DNA from: Donghicola mangrovi
GTDB taxonomy: Bacteria; Pseudomonadota; Alphaproteobacteria; Rhodobacterales; Rhodobacteraceae
DNA: 64,000 nucleotides
Assembly (NCBI RefSeq): GCF_013377535.1
Contig: NZ_JABCJE010000001.1
Coordinates: 372,001 to 436,000 of the forward strand
Direction of reading: 5' to 3'
Shown here: positions 26,707 to 36,038 of the stretch, one piece after another
Layout: each line of letters opens with the position of its first letter
Numbering within the stretch: the stretch's first letter is position 1
Notes under the pieces: model-generated
The model's database searches: none
The model's input: the letters and a program-made list of their open reading frames with translations, nothing else
What the model was told of the DNA's origin: nothing
Translations under genes and position numbers: made by a program

Positions 26707-28141
26707 TTCACCCAACGCCATATCCAATTTTCAGGCCGCCCTGTTTGCCCTGTCGCTGGACAGACACACGGACACGCCCCTGCACGTCCAACTGGCCGAA
26801 GCCCTGCGCGACATGATCCAGCGCGGCAAGGCCACCCCCGGTGCGCGCCTGCCCGCCAGCCGGATGCTGGCCGCCGAGCTGTCCATTTCCCGCATCACCG
26901 TGCTGACCGCCATCGACCAGCTGATCGCCGAGGGGTACCTGGAGACGCGGCGCGGTGCGGGCACCTATGTGGTCCATGACCTGCCCGACATGCCGCCTCT
27001 GCCGCCCGAGCAGTTGCGCACGCCCCCTGCCCCGCCGCCCCCGCCGTTGCGGCCTTTTCAGCCGGGTCTGCCCTGTCTGGAGAGCTTTCCCCATGTGGAA
27101 TGGGCGCGGCATCTGGAGCGGTCTTGGCGCTATCCCCATCCGGCGCTGACCGGCGTGCCGGACCCCATGGGCTGGATGCCCTTGCGCGCGCAAATCGCCG
27201 CCCACCTGTCCGCATGGCGCGGCATCAACGCCCGCCCCGAGCAGGTGGTCATCACCTCTGGCGCGACCGAAGGGTTCGAGCTGATCACCCGCGCCTTTCT
27301 GGCCGCAGGCGACAGTGTGCTGATCGAGGACCCGTGCTTTGCCCCCATGCGGGCCGCCCTAGTGCGCGCAGGGATGAAGGTGCGCGCCTGCCCCGTTGAC
27401 GCCGAAGGCATGGACATCACCACCGCCCCGACCGAGGGCGCAAAGCTGGCCGTCCTGACCCCGTCGCGGCAATACCCCACGGGGGCGACCCTACCCCTGG
27501 CCCGTCGGGCGGCGGCGCTGGAGTGGGCCACCCAAGCGGGCGCGTGGATCATCGAGGATGATTACGACGGCGAATTCCGCTATCGGGGGCAGCCCTTGCC
27601 TGCGCTGGCCAGTCTGGATCGGGCGGGGCGTGTGTTCTATCTGGGCAGCTTCTCGAAACTGCTCAGCCCTGCGCTGCGGCTGGGGTATCTGGTGGCGCCA
27701 GAGCACACCTTGCCCGCCCTATTCCGCGCGATGGCCGAGACGGGCGCGCGGGCCTCGGTCGTGCCGCAGCCTGCTTTGGCGGGCTTCATGGAAAGCGGCG
27801 GTTTCTCGACCCATCTGCGCCGGATGCGCCGGAACTATGCCAAACGCCAAGAGGTTCTGCGGGCGGCTTTGGCGGGATACGAAGACTGGATCATCGCCCC
27901 GCCCGAGGATGCAGGCATGCACCTGTGCTGCCGGTTGGGGCCGCGCATGGCGGGTGTTCATGACACCACAGTCGCCGCTGCGGGGGCCAAGGTCGGCCTG
28001 ACCCTGCGCGCCCTGTCGGTCTATAGCACCCAAGCCGAGCCCGCGCAGGGGTTGGTTCTGGGCTACACCGCCTTTGCACCGGATATTCTGGAGGCAGGGG
28101 CCAAGACCCTGATCGCCCTACTTCAGGAACTGGGGCGCTGA
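26696..28141 (+). CDS. MocR/PdxR-family transcriptional regulator (GntR wHTH + aminotransferase domain)
   Basis: 481 aa. Residues 20-95 are a GntR winged helix (LHVQLAEALRDMIQRGK, RMLAAELSISRITVL, LIAEGYLETRRGAGTYV). A Pro-rich linker (100-125) leads to a fold-type I aminotransferase domain with the PLP-lysine in GSFSKLLSPALRLGY and DDYDGEFRY binding the pyridine ring. Such regulators sense PLP or amino acids. No Shine-Dalgarno is seen before the ATG, so the mRNA may be leaderless or nearly so. Confidence 0.93.
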   Translation: MTNTSPNAISNFQAALFALSLDRHTDTPLHVQLAEALRDMIQRGKATPGARLPASRMLAAELSISRITVLTAIDQLIAEGYLETRRGAGTYVVHDLPDMPPLPPEQLRTPPAPPPPPLRPFQPGLPCLESFPHVEWARHLERSWRYPHPALTGVPDPMGWMPLRAQIAAHLSAWRGINARPEQVVITSGATEGFELITRAFLAAGDSVLIEDPCFAPMRAALVRAGMKVRACPVDAEGMDITTAPTEGAKLAVLTPSRQYPTGATLPLARRAAALEWATQAGAWIIEDDYDGEFRYRGQPLPALASLDRAGRVFYLGSFSKLLSPALRLGYLVAPEHTLPALFRAMAETGARASVVPQPALAGFMESGGFSTHLRRMRRNYAKRQEVLRAALAGYEDWIIAPPEDAGMHLCCRLGPRMAGVHDTTVAAAGAKVGLTLRALSVYSTQAEPAQGLVLGYTAFAPDILEAGAKTLIALLQELGR

Positions 28142-28145
28142 AACG

Positions 28146-28169
28146 AAAACGGCGCCCCGCAGGGCGCCG
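28146..28169 (-). terminator. Intrinsic terminator of parC
   Basis: CGGCGCCC and GGGCGCCG pair around CGCA; in the parC direction TTTTCGTTT follows the stem. It lies 6 bp past the parC stop and 9 bp past the convergent MocR stop. Confidence 0.8.
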
Positions 28170-28174
28170 CATCA

Positions 28175-30430
28175 TCAGGTAAAGGTGTTATCGCGGGGGA
28201 AGCCGCGCGGGGCCATGCGCCCTGCGGTCGCCCGCTTGCCGATCCATTCGCCCAAGTCGGTCTCGGTGCGGGTGCGGCCCGCGGGGTCTTTCCACGCCAG
28301 ACCATTCGCCAGCGTAAAGGTGGTGGCATCGGACAACCCGCCATCCTTGTACTTTTGCAGGCGTACGCCCTTGCCGCGGGACATCTCGGGCAGTTCTTCG
28401 ATCGCAAAGACCAGAACCTTGCGGTTCTCGCCCACCACAGCGACGTGGTCGCCATCGACGGGTTTGCAGATCTTGGCGCGGACATCGTCCTTGACGTTCA
28501 GCACCTGCTTGCCGCTGCGGGTTTGCGCAACGATGTCGTCCTCGGGGGCGATGAAGCCATCACCGGCACTGGACGCGATCAGCAGCTTGCGGCCCGGTTT
28601 ATGGATGAACATGTCCACAATTTCGGCCTCGTTCGGCAGGTCCACCATCAGGCGCAGGGGTTCCCCCATGCCGCGCCCGCCGGGCAGGTTCGCCGCCGAA
28701 ATGGTGTAGAAACGGCCGTTGGTGCCAAGAACCAGCAGACGATCGGTAGTTTCCGCGTGGAACACGAAACGCCCTTCGTCGCCGTCCTTGAACTTGAGCG
28801 CGGTATCGAGGGCCAAGTGCCCCTTCATAGCGCGCACCCAACCCATTTTCGAGCAGACAACGGTGATCGGCTCTCGGTCGATCATCATTTCCAGCGGGAC
28901 GTCTTCGATCTCGGTGGCTTCGGCGAACTGGGTGCGACGGGCGCCAAGCTCGGTCTTTTTGCCGAACTGCTTGCGCACTTCTTTCAGCTCGTCCGAGATG
29001 CGGGCCCATTGCAGGTCGTCGCTGCCCAGCAGCTCGACCAGACCTTCACGTTCGGCACGCAGATCGTCACGCTCTTTGCGAAGCTCCATCTCCTCGAGGC
29101 GGCGCAAGCTGCGCAGACGCATGTTGAGGATGGCTTCGACCTGATTGTCGTTCAGGAAAACGCCGCCGCCCCAATCCTCGGCCAGCATAACGGCCTTGGG
29201 GTCATCCTCGGTGCGGATGATCTGGATCACGCGGTCAAGGTTGAGGAAGGCAATGATGTAGCCTTCCAGCACTTCCAAACGCTTGTCGATCTGGGCCAGA
29301 CGGTAACGCGAGCGGCGTTGCAGCACGTCGCGGCGGTGGTCCAGAAACGCGCGCAGCACCTCTTTGAGCGAGCAGACCTTGGGCGTCACGCCGTCGATCA
29401 GCACGTTCATGTTCAGGCTAAAGCGGATTTCCAGATCGCTGTTGCGGAACATCATGCCCATCAACATCTCGGGATCGACGTTCTTGGAACGGGGCTCGAG
29501 GATCAGGCGAATGTCGTCCGCCGATTCATCGCGCACGTCCGCCAGCAGCGGCACCTTCTTCAGCTGGATAATCTCGGCGATCTTTTCGATCAGCTTCGAT
29601 TTGGCCACCTGATAGGGGATCTCGGTGATCACGATCTGCCAAGTACCGCGACCCAGATCCTCGACCTCCCACTTGCAGCGCAGGCGGAACGATCCACGGC
29701 CAGTTTCATAGGCCTTGAGGATGTTTTCCTTGGGCTCGACGATGATACCGCCGGTGGGGAAATCGGGGCCCGGAACATAGTTCAGCAGGGTCTCGTCCCG
29801 CGCATCGGGGGTCTTGATCAGGTGCAGCGATGCGGCGACAAGCTCGTCGATGTTGTGGGGCGGGATGTTGGTCGCCATCCCCACCGCGATCCCGCTCGAG
29901 CCGTTGGCGAGCAGGTTCGGAAAGGCTGCGGGCAGAACCACGGGCTCTTGGAGCGTGCCATCGTAGTTGTCGCGGAAATCGACGGCGTCCTCGTTCAGAC
30001 CTTCCAGCAGCGCCTCGGCGGCGGCGGTCAGACGGGCTTCGGTGTAACGGCTGGCCGCTGGGTTATCCCCGTCGATGTTGCCAAAGTTACCCTGACCGTC
30101 CACCAGCGGGTAGCGGACGTTAAAGTCCTGCGCCAGTCGGGCCATCGCATCGTAAATCGCGGTGTCGCCGTGGGGGTGGTAGTTGCCCATCACGTCGCCC
30201 GAAATCTTGGACGATTTCCGGAAACGCCCGTTCGAGGCCAGCTTCAGTTCCCGCATCGCAAACAGGATGCGGCGGTGCACGGGCTTCAGACCATCGCGCG
30301 CGTCAGGCAGAGCCCGGTGCATGATGGTGGACAGCGCGTATTGCAGATAGCGCGACCCCAGCGCCCGGCGCAAAGGCTCGGTCGTGGAACGGGGCTGATC
30401 TGGTGATGTGTCGTCGTCGATCTCGGTCAT
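28175..30430 (-). CDS. parC: DNA topoisomerase IV subunit A
   Basis: 751 aa from [10 protein letters not shown]; the upstream in-frame start 30 bp earlier adds a non-conserved tail. Type IIA topoisomerase breakage-reunion domain (30-480) with [13 protein letters not shown] and the active-site Tyr129 in [10 protein letters not shown]. The C-terminal beta-pinwheel is short and lacks a clear GyrA-box, and the spacing resembles ParC, not GyrA. Decatenates daughter chromosomes together with ParE, which is not in this window. Confidence 0.93.
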   Translation of the reverse strand: MTEIDDDTSPDQPRSTTEPLRRALGSRYLQYALSTIMHRALPDARDGLKPVHRRILFAMRELKLASNGRFRKSSKISGDVMGNYHPHGDTAIYDAMARLAQDFNVRYPLVDGQGNFGNIDGDNPAASRYTEARLTAAAEALLEGLNEDAVDFRDNYDGTLQEPVVLPAAFPNLLANGSSGIAVGMATNIPPHNIDELVAASLHLIKTPDARDETLLNYVPGPDFPTGGIIVEPKENILKAYETGRGSFRLRCKWEVEDLGRGTWQIVITEIPYQVAKSKLIEKIAEIIQLKKVPLLADVRDESADDIRLILEPRSKNVDPEMLMGMMFRNSDLEIRFSLNMNVLIDGVTPKVCSLKEVLRAFLDHRRDVLQRRSRYRLAQIDKRLEVLEGYIIAFLNLDRVIQIIRTEDDPKAVMLAEDWGGGVFLNDNQVEAILNMRLRSLRRLEEMELRKERDDLRAEREGLVELLGSDDLQWARISDELKEVRKQFGKKTELGARRTQFAEATEIEDVPLEMMIDREPITVVCSKMGWVRAMKGHLALDTALKFKDGDEGRFVFHAETTDRLLVLGTNGRFYTISAANLPGGRGMGEPLRLMVDLPNEAEIVDMFIHKPGRKLLIASSAGDGFIAPEDDIVAQTRSGKQVLNVKDDVRAKICKPVDGDHVAVVGENRKVLVFAIEELPEMSRGKGVRLQKYKDGGLSDATTFTLANGLAWKDPAGRTRTETDLGEWIGKRATAGRMAPRGFPRDNTFT

Positions 30431-30597
30431 GGGAGACGTAGTACAGCGCCGCACAGGCACGGTAAAGCGCGTAGAATTGTAAGCAGGTCAGGAATACGCG
30501 CAATGAATTTGTAAAAATTATCTGCGAGTAAACGGGAACCCTTTGGGGTATTATGAGTAGTAATTTTATAATTCCATTTAATTCAGGTTGTAGAACA

Positions 30598-31131
30598 ATG
30601 TGGCGGCTCATCATTGTGACTTTTGCATTTTTGGCATTCGCTCTTTACGAATTGAGCGGCGGTGCGAAATTCGAACCGGCAGCACCGGTTGCACAAGTCC
30701 GACACCTTACCCCGATGCAAACGGCCACGGCTGAACCGGTTTTGCCCGCGATTCCGGTGATGGGCATTCGTAAGCCCAAGACCGAAGAAACCGTCGGAAT
30801 TACCCTTGCCAGCATGGACGCGCCCGCTGACACGCCTGCGATGATGATGGCCCAAACGCAGGTCGACGCGACGGTTATGCCCTCTGTTATCGTCGAAACC
30901 TCTGCATCGGCCACCGATGAAATGATCCGCGATATTCGTAAGGTGACCGGTAGCCGAGTGAATATGCGCCAAGGCCCCGGCACCCAATACAGCGTCGTTT
31001 CCAGTTTGCGTGCCGGAGACGAAGTAGAAATCCTGCAATCTCCCGGAAATGGCTGGGTAAAATTGCAAGTTGTATCGTCAGGTCGAATTGGCTGGATGGC
31101 CGAACGGCTTGTAAGCAGCGCCGCACGCTAA
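30598..31131 (+). CDS. Membrane-anchored bacterial SH3-domain protein
   Basis: 177 aa from MWRLIIVTF. One N-terminal membrane helix or uncleaved signal (residues 2-20), a low-complexity Ala/Pro/Thr linker (25-110), then an SH3_3 domain (115-177) with GSRVNMRQGPGTQYSVVSSL and GDEVEIL, GNGWVKLQ, GWMAERLV. SH3b domains usually bind cell-wall peptides. The upstream 100 bp are AT-rich and the codon use is less GC-biased than in the neighbours. Divergent from parC. Confidence 0.8.
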   Translation: MWRLIIVTFAFLAFALYELSGGAKFEPAAPVAQVRHLTPMQTATAEPVLPAIPVMGIRKPKTEETVGITLASMDAPADTPAMMMAQTQVDATVMPSVIVETSASATDEMIRDIRKVTGSRVNMRQGPGTQYSVVSSLRAGDEVEILQSPGNGWVKLQVVSSGRIGWMAERLVSSAAR

Positions 31132-31151
31132 ACCACGCATTGATTCCCTCG

Positions 31152-31205
31152 GAACGTGCCGCCATGGTGCCCCCAAGTTTTCGGAGGTAACATGGCGGCA
31201 CGTTC
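31152..31205 (+). promoter_or_regulatory. 15-bp perfect inverted repeat enclosing the SDR ribosome-binding site and start codon
   Basis: GAACGTGCCGCCATG (31152-31166) is the exact reverse complement of CATGGCGGCACGTTC (31191-31205). The 24-nt loop contains the GGAGG ribosome-binding site and the right arm contains the ATG and codons 2-5 of the SDR gene. In mRNA this would form a very stable stem that pairs the start codon. It could be a translational switch, or a DNA operator site. Confidence 0.7.
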
Positions 31206-32022
31206 TATTTTGATCACAGGCAGTTCCAGCGGCATCGGGTATGCTGCGGCACATGACCTCAGGGCGCGGGGATGGCGGGTGTTTGCATCCTGCCGCAAAC
31301 CCGAAGATTGCGCCCGCCTTCAGGCCGAAGGGTTCGAAGCTCCCCAACTGGATTACGCTGACCCCGCCTCTGTCCGCGCAGCCTTGGCCGAGGTGCTGGA
31401 CGCGACCGGCGGCACGCTGGACGCACTCTATAACAACGGCGCCTTCGCCCTGCCCGGCGCGGTCGAAGATCTGCCCCGCGGCGGCCTAGAGGAGCTGTTC
31501 CAGACCAACCTCTTTGGCCCCCACGATCTGACGCAACTGGTCCTGCCGATCATGCGGAAGCAAGGGCATGGCCGGATCGTCAACTGCTCCTCCGTTCTGG
31601 GGCTGGTCGCGATGCCGTGGCGCGGGGCCTATGTCAGCAGCAAGTTCGCGATGGAGGGCCTGACCGACGTGCTGCGTCTGGAGATGAAGGGCACCGGCAT
31701 CCACATCATTCTGATCGAACCGGGGCCGATCACCTCGAAAATCCGGCAGAACGCGATCCCGAATTTCGAAAAATGGATCGACTGGGAAAACTCGCCCCGT
31801 GCGGACCAATACCGGAGCCAACTGCGCAAGCGCCTCTATGAAGATCGCGGCCCCGACAAGTTCGAACTGCCCGCCAGCGCCGTCACCAAAAAGCTGATCC
31901 ACGCGCTGGAATCGAACAACCCGCATCCGCGCTATTTTGTGACCGCGCCGACCTATATCGGCAACGTACTAAGGCGTATTCTGCCCACGCGGATGCTAGA
32001 TCGGTTCACTTCGGGCGGCTGA
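31192..32022 (+). CDS. Short-chain dehydrogenase/reductase (SDR) family oxidoreductase
   Basis: 276 aa from MAARSILITGSSSGIG, with GGAGG 8 nt upstream. Classical SDR: NAD(P)-binding TGSSSGIG (10-17), LYNNGAF (NNAG equivalent), catalytic Ser in NCSSVLG and the YVSSK Tyr-Lys pair. The C-terminal region (190-276) is longer than in minimal SDRs. Substrate unknown. The gene precedes the HIG1 and cobalamin adenosyltransferase genes by 67 bp and may share their transcript. Confidence 0.92.
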   Translation: MAARSILITGSSSGIGYAAAHDLRARGWRVFASCRKPEDCARLQAEGFEAPQLDYADPASVRAALAEVLDATGGTLDALYNNGAFALPGAVEDLPRGGLEELFQTNLFGPHDLTQLVLPIMRKQGHGRIVNCSSVLGLVAMPWRGAYVSSKFAMEGLTDVLRLEMKGTGIHIILIEPGPITSKIRQNAIPNFEKWIDWENSPRADQYRSQLRKRLYEDRGPDKFELPASAVTKKLIHALESNNPHPRYFVTAPTYIGNVLRRILPTRMLDRFTSGG

Positions 32023-32089
32023 GGCAAATTGCACGTTCGCTTTTTGGCCCAACTCCCCTATTTGCGGGGAAACATCAAAGGAACCTGAT

Positions 32090-32302
32090 ATGGCCAATGA
32101 TCCACTGTTCTACGTCGTCGCGATCGCCTGCTTCGCGGTGCTGGGTATCCTGATGGTCGGGATCGGCAGTTTCGCCAAGGGCGGTGACTTTAACCGCAAG
32201 CACGCCAACCGCATTATGCGCTACCGTGTGGCGGCGCAGTTCGTGGCGGTCATTCTGATCGTCGGCTTTGCCTATATCCGTCATAACTACGGGGGAAATT
32301 GA
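32090..32302 (+). CDS. HIG1-domain twin-transmembrane protein
   Basis: 70 aa. Two membrane helices (LFYVVAIACFAVLGILMVGIG split at the loop, and VAAQFVAVILIVGFAYI) joined by the basic loop KGGDFNRKHANRIMRYRV, characteristic of HIG_1_N proteins. Homologues associate with cytochrome c oxidase or its supercomplexes. Its stop shares a base with the downstream ATG (TGATG), giving tight coupling to the adenosyltransferase gene. AAGGA precedes the ATG. Confidence 0.88.
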   Translation: MANDPLFYVVAIACFAVLGILMVGIGSFAKGGDFNRKHANRIMRYRVAAQFVAVILIVGFAYIRHNYGGN

Positions 32303-32874
32303 TGGTCGTCCTGAACAAGATCTACACCAGAACCGGTGATGCGGGGGAAACCGCGCTGGGGAACGGGGCCCGCGTGGCCAAGCATTCCCTGCGCGTCACC
32401 GCCTATGGCACCTCGGACGAGTTGAACGCCACAATCGGCGTCGCCCGCCTGCATGCCGACGGTCTGATGGACGAACGTCTGATGCGCATCCAGAATGACC
32501 TGTTCGATCTGGGGGCCGATCTGTGCCGCCCCGACATGGCCAAAGATGCCGAGTCCGAATACCCGCCCCTGCGGATGGTGGATTCCCAAGTGTCGCGCCT
32601 TGAAGCAGAGATTGACGAGATGAACGCCGATCTGGCCCCGCTGCGCAGCTTTGTTCTGCCCGGTGGCAGTGCCCTTGCAGCGCATCTGCACATCTGCCGC
32701 ACCGTCGCCCGCCGCGCCGAGCGTCTGGCGGTCGAGCTGTCGGGCCATGAAGAAGTGAACCCCGCTGCGGTGAAATACCTGAACCGCCTGAGCGACTGGT
32801 TTTTTGTGGCCTCGCGCGCCGCAAACCAGAATGGCGCGGGCGATGTCCTGTGGGTACCGGGCGCAAACCGCTGA
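32302..32874 (+). CDS. PduO-type ATP:cob(I)alamin adenosyltransferase
   Basis: 190 aa. Transfers adenosyl from ATP to cob(I)alamin to form adenosylcobalamin. The N-terminal IYTRTGDAGETALGNG loop binds ATP, YGTSDELNATIG and CRTVARRAERLAVEL are the other signature segments, and a five-helix bundle is predicted. I take the ATG at 32302 rather than the TTG one codon earlier. Context with etfBA and a hydroxyacyl-CoA dehydrogenase suggests supply of coenzyme B12 for acyl-CoA mutases, an inference. Confidence 0.94.
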   Translation: MVVLNKIYTRTGDAGETALGNGARVAKHSLRVTAYGTSDELNATIGVARLHADGLMDERLMRIQNDLFDLGADLCRPDMAKDAESEYPPLRMVDSQVSRLEAEIDEMNADLAPLRSFVLPGGSALAAHLHICRTVARRAERLAVELSGHEEVNPAAVKYLNRLSDWFFVASRAANQNGAGDVLWVPGANR

Positions 32875-32905
32875 GGCCACCACTTCTGGCGGACGTTGTG
32901 CCGTT

Positions 32906-32927
32906 GAGTATTTGGGCAAAGCAGAAG
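32906..32927 (+). repeat. 22-nt dispersed repeat, copy 3
   Basis: GAGTATTTGGGC start, CAGAAG end, 31 bp after the adenosyltransferase stop. Matches copies at 15534, 15568 (inverted) and 36006 in the GAGTATTT and GAAG ends and central AA. Confidence 0.6.
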
Positions 32928-33146
32928 TTGCAGGTCAGTGCGGCGGACAGATTCGCCGCATAGGACTATGGCAGGACTCGCCTTGCACACTGCGGCGCAG
33001 CATAAAAGGTGCGGAACGCGGCGTCCGATGGCGCTAACGTGACGTTTTTGCTCTGTTTCGCCTTGGCTCGAGTCGCTATCAAGTCTGGGACGAACGAGAT
33101 AGGGCGCGGGTGAGTGCCCGAGGAAACCATAGGGAGAGCCACGCAA

Positions 33147-33905
33147 ATGAAGGTATTGGTGCCTGTCAAACGCGTGATCGACTACAACGTGAAGGTTCGC
33201 GTGAAAGCGGACGGTTCTGGTGTCGATCTCGCCAACGTAAAGATGTCGATGAACCCCTTCGACGAGATTGCCGTCGAAGAGGCGATCCGCCTGAAAGAGG
33301 CCGGCAAGGCAACCGAGATCGTGGTTGTGTCGATCGGCGTGAAGCAAGCTCAGGAAACACTGCGCACCGCTCTGGCGATGGGTGCAGACCGCGCGATCCT
33401 TGTGACCGCAGCGGATGATGTCCACACCGACATCGAGCCTCTGGCCGTTGCGAAAATCCTGGCGAAAATCGTCGAGGAAGAAGCCCCCGGTCTGGTGATC
33501 TGCGGCAAGCAGGCCATCGACAACGACATGAACGCGACCGGCCAGATGGTTTCGGCGCTTCTGGGCTGGGGTCAGGCGACCTTTGCTTCGGAAGTCGAAA
33601 TCGACGGCGAAACCGCGAAAGTCACCCGCGAGGTTGACGGCGGCCTGCAGACCATCAGCGTCAAGCTGCCCGCAGTTATCACTGCGGACCTGCGTCTGAA
33701 CGAGCCCCGCTATGCGTCGCTGCCGAACATCATGAAGGCCAAGAAAAAGCCGCTCGATGAGAAGACCGCAGCCGATTACGGCGTCGATGTCGCGCCCCGT
33801 CTGACCGTGGTCAAAACCTCGGAGCCCGCGGTGCGTCAGGCCGGTATCAAGGTTGGTTCGGTTGACGAGCTGGTGTCGAAACTCAAGGAAGCAGGAGCTG
33901 TATGA
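33147..33905 (+). CDS. etfB: Electron transfer flavoprotein beta subunit
   Basis: 252 aa from [19 protein letters not shown] stands 9 nt upstream. Binds AMP and, with EtfA, carries electrons from acyl-CoA dehydrogenases to ETF-quinone oxidoreductase. [40 protein letters not shown]-type motif and the recognition loop [20 protein letters not shown] (196-215) are diagnostic. Overlaps etfA as ATGA. Confidence 0.97.
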   Translation: MKVLVPVKRVIDYNVKVRVKADGSGVDLANVKMSMNPFDEIAVEEAIRLKEAGKATEIVVVSIGVKQAQETLRTALAMGADRAILVTAADDVHTDIEPLAVAKILAKIVEEEAPGLVICGKQAIDNDMNATGQMVSALLGWGQATFASEVEIDGETAKVTREVDGGLQTISVKLPAVITADLRLNEPRYASLPNIMKAKKKPLDEKTAADYGVDVAPRLTVVKTSEPAVRQAGIKVGSVDELVSKLKEAGAV

Positions 33906-34831
33906 TGGCTGTTCTTCTTCTTGCCGATGTGGCTGGCGGCGCGCTGGCCAAGGATGCAGTTGCCAAGGCCGTGACCGCTGTTGCAGGTCTGGGTGACGTC
34001 CACGTTCTGGTTGCTGGCGAAGGTGGCGATGCCGCTGCTGCCGAAGCGGCCACTCTGGCCGGCGTGGCCAAGGTTCTGTTCGCCGGTGATCATGGCTTCT
34101 GCCACACTCTGGCAGAGCCCGTTGCCGATCTGATCGTGTCGCTGGCCGGTGGCTACAGCCACATCGCCGCAGCGTCGACTTCGGATGCGAAAAACGTCCT
34201 GCCCCGCGTTGCGGCGCTGCTGGACGTGATGATCATCTCGGACGTGACCGCCGTCATCGACGCGGACACCTTTGACCGCCCGATCTATGCAGGCAACGCG
34301 ATCCAGACCGTCAAATCGTCGGATAGCGTCAAGGTTCTGACCCTGCGAACCACCTCGTTCGAGGCGGCAGCAGAAGGCAACTCGGCTCCGGTCGAGGCTG
34401 TCGGCACCGCAGCGACCACCGGCCTGTCGTCGTGGGTCGAGGACAAAGTCGCCGAGAGCGATCGCCCCGAGCTGACCTCGGCTGGCATCGTTGTGTCGGG
34501 CGGCCGTGGCGTGGGTTCCGAAGAGAACTTTGCCCTGATTGAAAAGCTGGCTGACAAGCTGGGTGCCGCCGTTGGCGCATCGCGCGCAGCTGTGGACTCG
34601 GGCTTTGCACCGAACGACTGGCAGGTTGGCCAGACCGGCAAGGTTGTTGCGCCCCAGCTGTACGTTGCCGTCGGCATCTCTGGTGCGATCCAGCACCTTG
34701 CCGGGATGAAGGACTCCAAGGTCATCGTCGCGATCAACAAAGACGAAGAAGCCCCGATCTTCCAGGTCGCGGACTATGGTCTGGTTGGCGACCTGTTCGA
34801 GGTTGTCCCCGAGCTGACCGACAAGCTCTGA
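33902..34831 (+). CDS. etfA: Electron transfer flavoprotein alpha subunit
   Basis: 309 aa. Two in-frame ATG codons (33902, 33905); the first overlaps the etfB stop. N-terminal domain I is Ala/Gly rich; C-terminal FAD-binding domain has [33 protein letters not shown] split over two strands, and [14 protein letters not shown]. The FAD domain shuttles between EtfB and partner dehydrogenases. Candidate electron donors in the window include glutaryl-CoA dehydrogenase (45138). Confidence 0.97.
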   Translation: MMAVLLLADVAGGALAKDAVAKAVTAVAGLGDVHVLVAGEGGDAAAAEAATLAGVAKVLFAGDHGFCHTLAEPVADLIVSLAGGYSHIAAASTSDAKNVLPRVAALLDVMIISDVTAVIDADTFDRPIYAGNAIQTVKSSDSVKVLTLRTTSFEAAAEGNSAPVEAVGTAATTGLSSWVEDKVAESDRPELTSAGIVVSGGRGVGSEENFALIEKLADKLGAAVGASRAAVDSGFAPNDWQVGQTGKVVAPQLYVAVGISGAIQHLAGMKDSKVIVAINKDEEAPIFQVADYGLVGDLFEVVPELTDKL

Positions 34832-34855
34832 TCCCTTCGCCGGATTAATCATCAC

Positions 34856-34884
34856 AAAGGCTCGCCATCCGGCGGGCCTTTTTC
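34856..34884 (+). terminator. Intrinsic terminator of etfBA
   Basis: AAGGC-T-CGCC and GGCG-G-GCCTT form a stem with loop ATCC, followed by a T5 tract. It starts 25 bp after the etfA stop. Confidence 0.85.
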
Positions 34885-35044
34885 ATTCTGATGGGCCAAA
34901 ATTCCGTTTCTGTGCGCAAGAAAAAAACCTGAAACCTACACTTTCGGTCATGAAAAAACCGACGTGACGTTACGGACACCAAGCACACTTGCAACGTTGT
35001 TTTGAGCGGTCCATCCTCTGGCGGAAATCGCAGGAGACATCCAA

Positions 35045-35920
35045 ATGGAAGTTAAAAAGGTCGGCATTGTCGGCGCAGGTCAAATGGGTAACGGCATCGC
35101 CCACGTGTTTGCGCTGGCCGGATACGACGTGCTTCTGAACGACATCTCGCAGGAAGCGCTGGATCGCGGCGTAGCAAACGTGCGCAAGAACCTTGACCGT
35201 CAGGTCAGCCGCGAGAAAATCTCGGCCGAGGAGCGTGACGTCGCCATCGCCCGCATCTCGACGACCCTGCAGCTGACCGATCTGGGACAGACCGATCTGG
35301 TCATTGAGGCCGCGACCGAGCGCGAGACCGTCAAGGTCGCGATCTTTGAGGATCTGGTGCCCCATCTGCAGCCCCACACGATCCTGACGTCGAACACCTC
35401 GTCGATCTCGATCACGCGTCTGGCCAGCCGCACCGACCGCCCCGAGAAGTTCATGGGTTTCCACTTTATGAACCCTGTGCCGATCATGCAGCTGGTGGAA
35501 CTGATCCGCGGGATCGCCACTGACGAAGAGACCTATAAGACCTGTCTGGGTGTGGTCGAGAACCTTGGGAAAACCGCCGCAAGCGCCGAGGATTTCCCTG
35601 CGTTCATCGTAAACCGCATCCTGATGCCGATGATCAACGAGGCGGTCTATACCCTGTACGAAGGCGTCGGCAACGTGCGCTCGATCGACGAGTCGATGAA
35701 GCTGGGGGCCAACCACCCGATGGGCCCGCTGGAACTGGCGGATTTCATCGGTCTGGACACCTGTCTGGCGATTATGAACGTGCTGCACGACGGTCTGGCG
35801 GACACCAAGTACCGCCCCTGCCCCCTGCTGACCAAATACGTCGAGGCGGGCTGGCTGGGCCGCAAGACCCAGCGGGGCTTCTACGATTACCGCGGGGAAA
35901 CGCCGGTTCCGACACGTTGA
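35045..35920 (+). CDS. 3-hydroxybutyryl-CoA dehydrogenase
   Basis: 291 aa. NAD-dependent oxidation or reduction of 3-hydroxyacyl-CoA. N-terminal Rossmann fold VGIVGAGQMGNGIAHVFALAG, catalytic His in GFHFMNPVPIM with Glu in the following MQLVELI segment, and C-terminal dimer domain containing NRILMPMINEAV and LGRKTQRGFYDY. Size and motifs match the Hbd/PaaH type. GGAGA precedes the ATG. Its neighbours etfBA would take electrons from the paired acyl-CoA dehydrogenase step. Confidence 0.94.
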   Translation: MEVKKVGIVGAGQMGNGIAHVFALAGYDVLLNDISQEALDRGVANVRKNLDRQVSREKISAEERDVAIARISTTLQLTDLGQTDLVIEAATERETVKVAIFEDLVPHLQPHTILTSNTSSISITRLASRTDRPEKFMGFHFMNPVPIMQLVELIRGIATDEETYKTCLGVVENLGKTAASAEDFPAFIVNRILMPMINEAVYTLYEGVGNVRSIDESMKLGANHPMGPLELADFIGLDTCLAIMNVLHDGLADTKYRPCPLLTKYVEAGWLGRKTQRGFYDYRGETPVPTR

Positions 35921-35925
35921 TCTTC

Positions 35926-35954
35926 AAACGGGCCTTCGGGCCCGTTTTGTTTTC
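35926..35954 (+). terminator. Intrinsic terminator of the 3-hydroxybutyryl-CoA dehydrogenase gene
   Basis: AAACGGGCC and GGCCCGTTT pair perfectly with a stable TTCG tetraloop, then TGTTTT. It begins 5 bp after the stop. Confidence 0.9.
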
Positions 35955-36005
35955 GTGCGGTGGTCTGGCGTGGTGAATGCGGAGGGGACGCGCCGCCTCC
36001 GGCGG

Positions 36006-36027
36006 GGGTATTTTTACCAAGCTGAAG
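36006..36027 (+). repeat. 22-nt dispersed repeat, copy 4
   Basis: GGGTATTTTTACC start, GCTGAAG end, between two convergent genes. Shares GTATTT, the central AA and the GAAG end with the other three copies. Confidence 0.55.
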
Positions 36028-36038
36028 GTGGGGGCGTT

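Noticed and set aside
28355-30406. 683-codon plus-strand ORF antisense to parC
   Set aside because: It is the mirror of a highly conserved gene; its composition (many His, Gln, Val) fits an antisense shadow, and parC is unambiguous.
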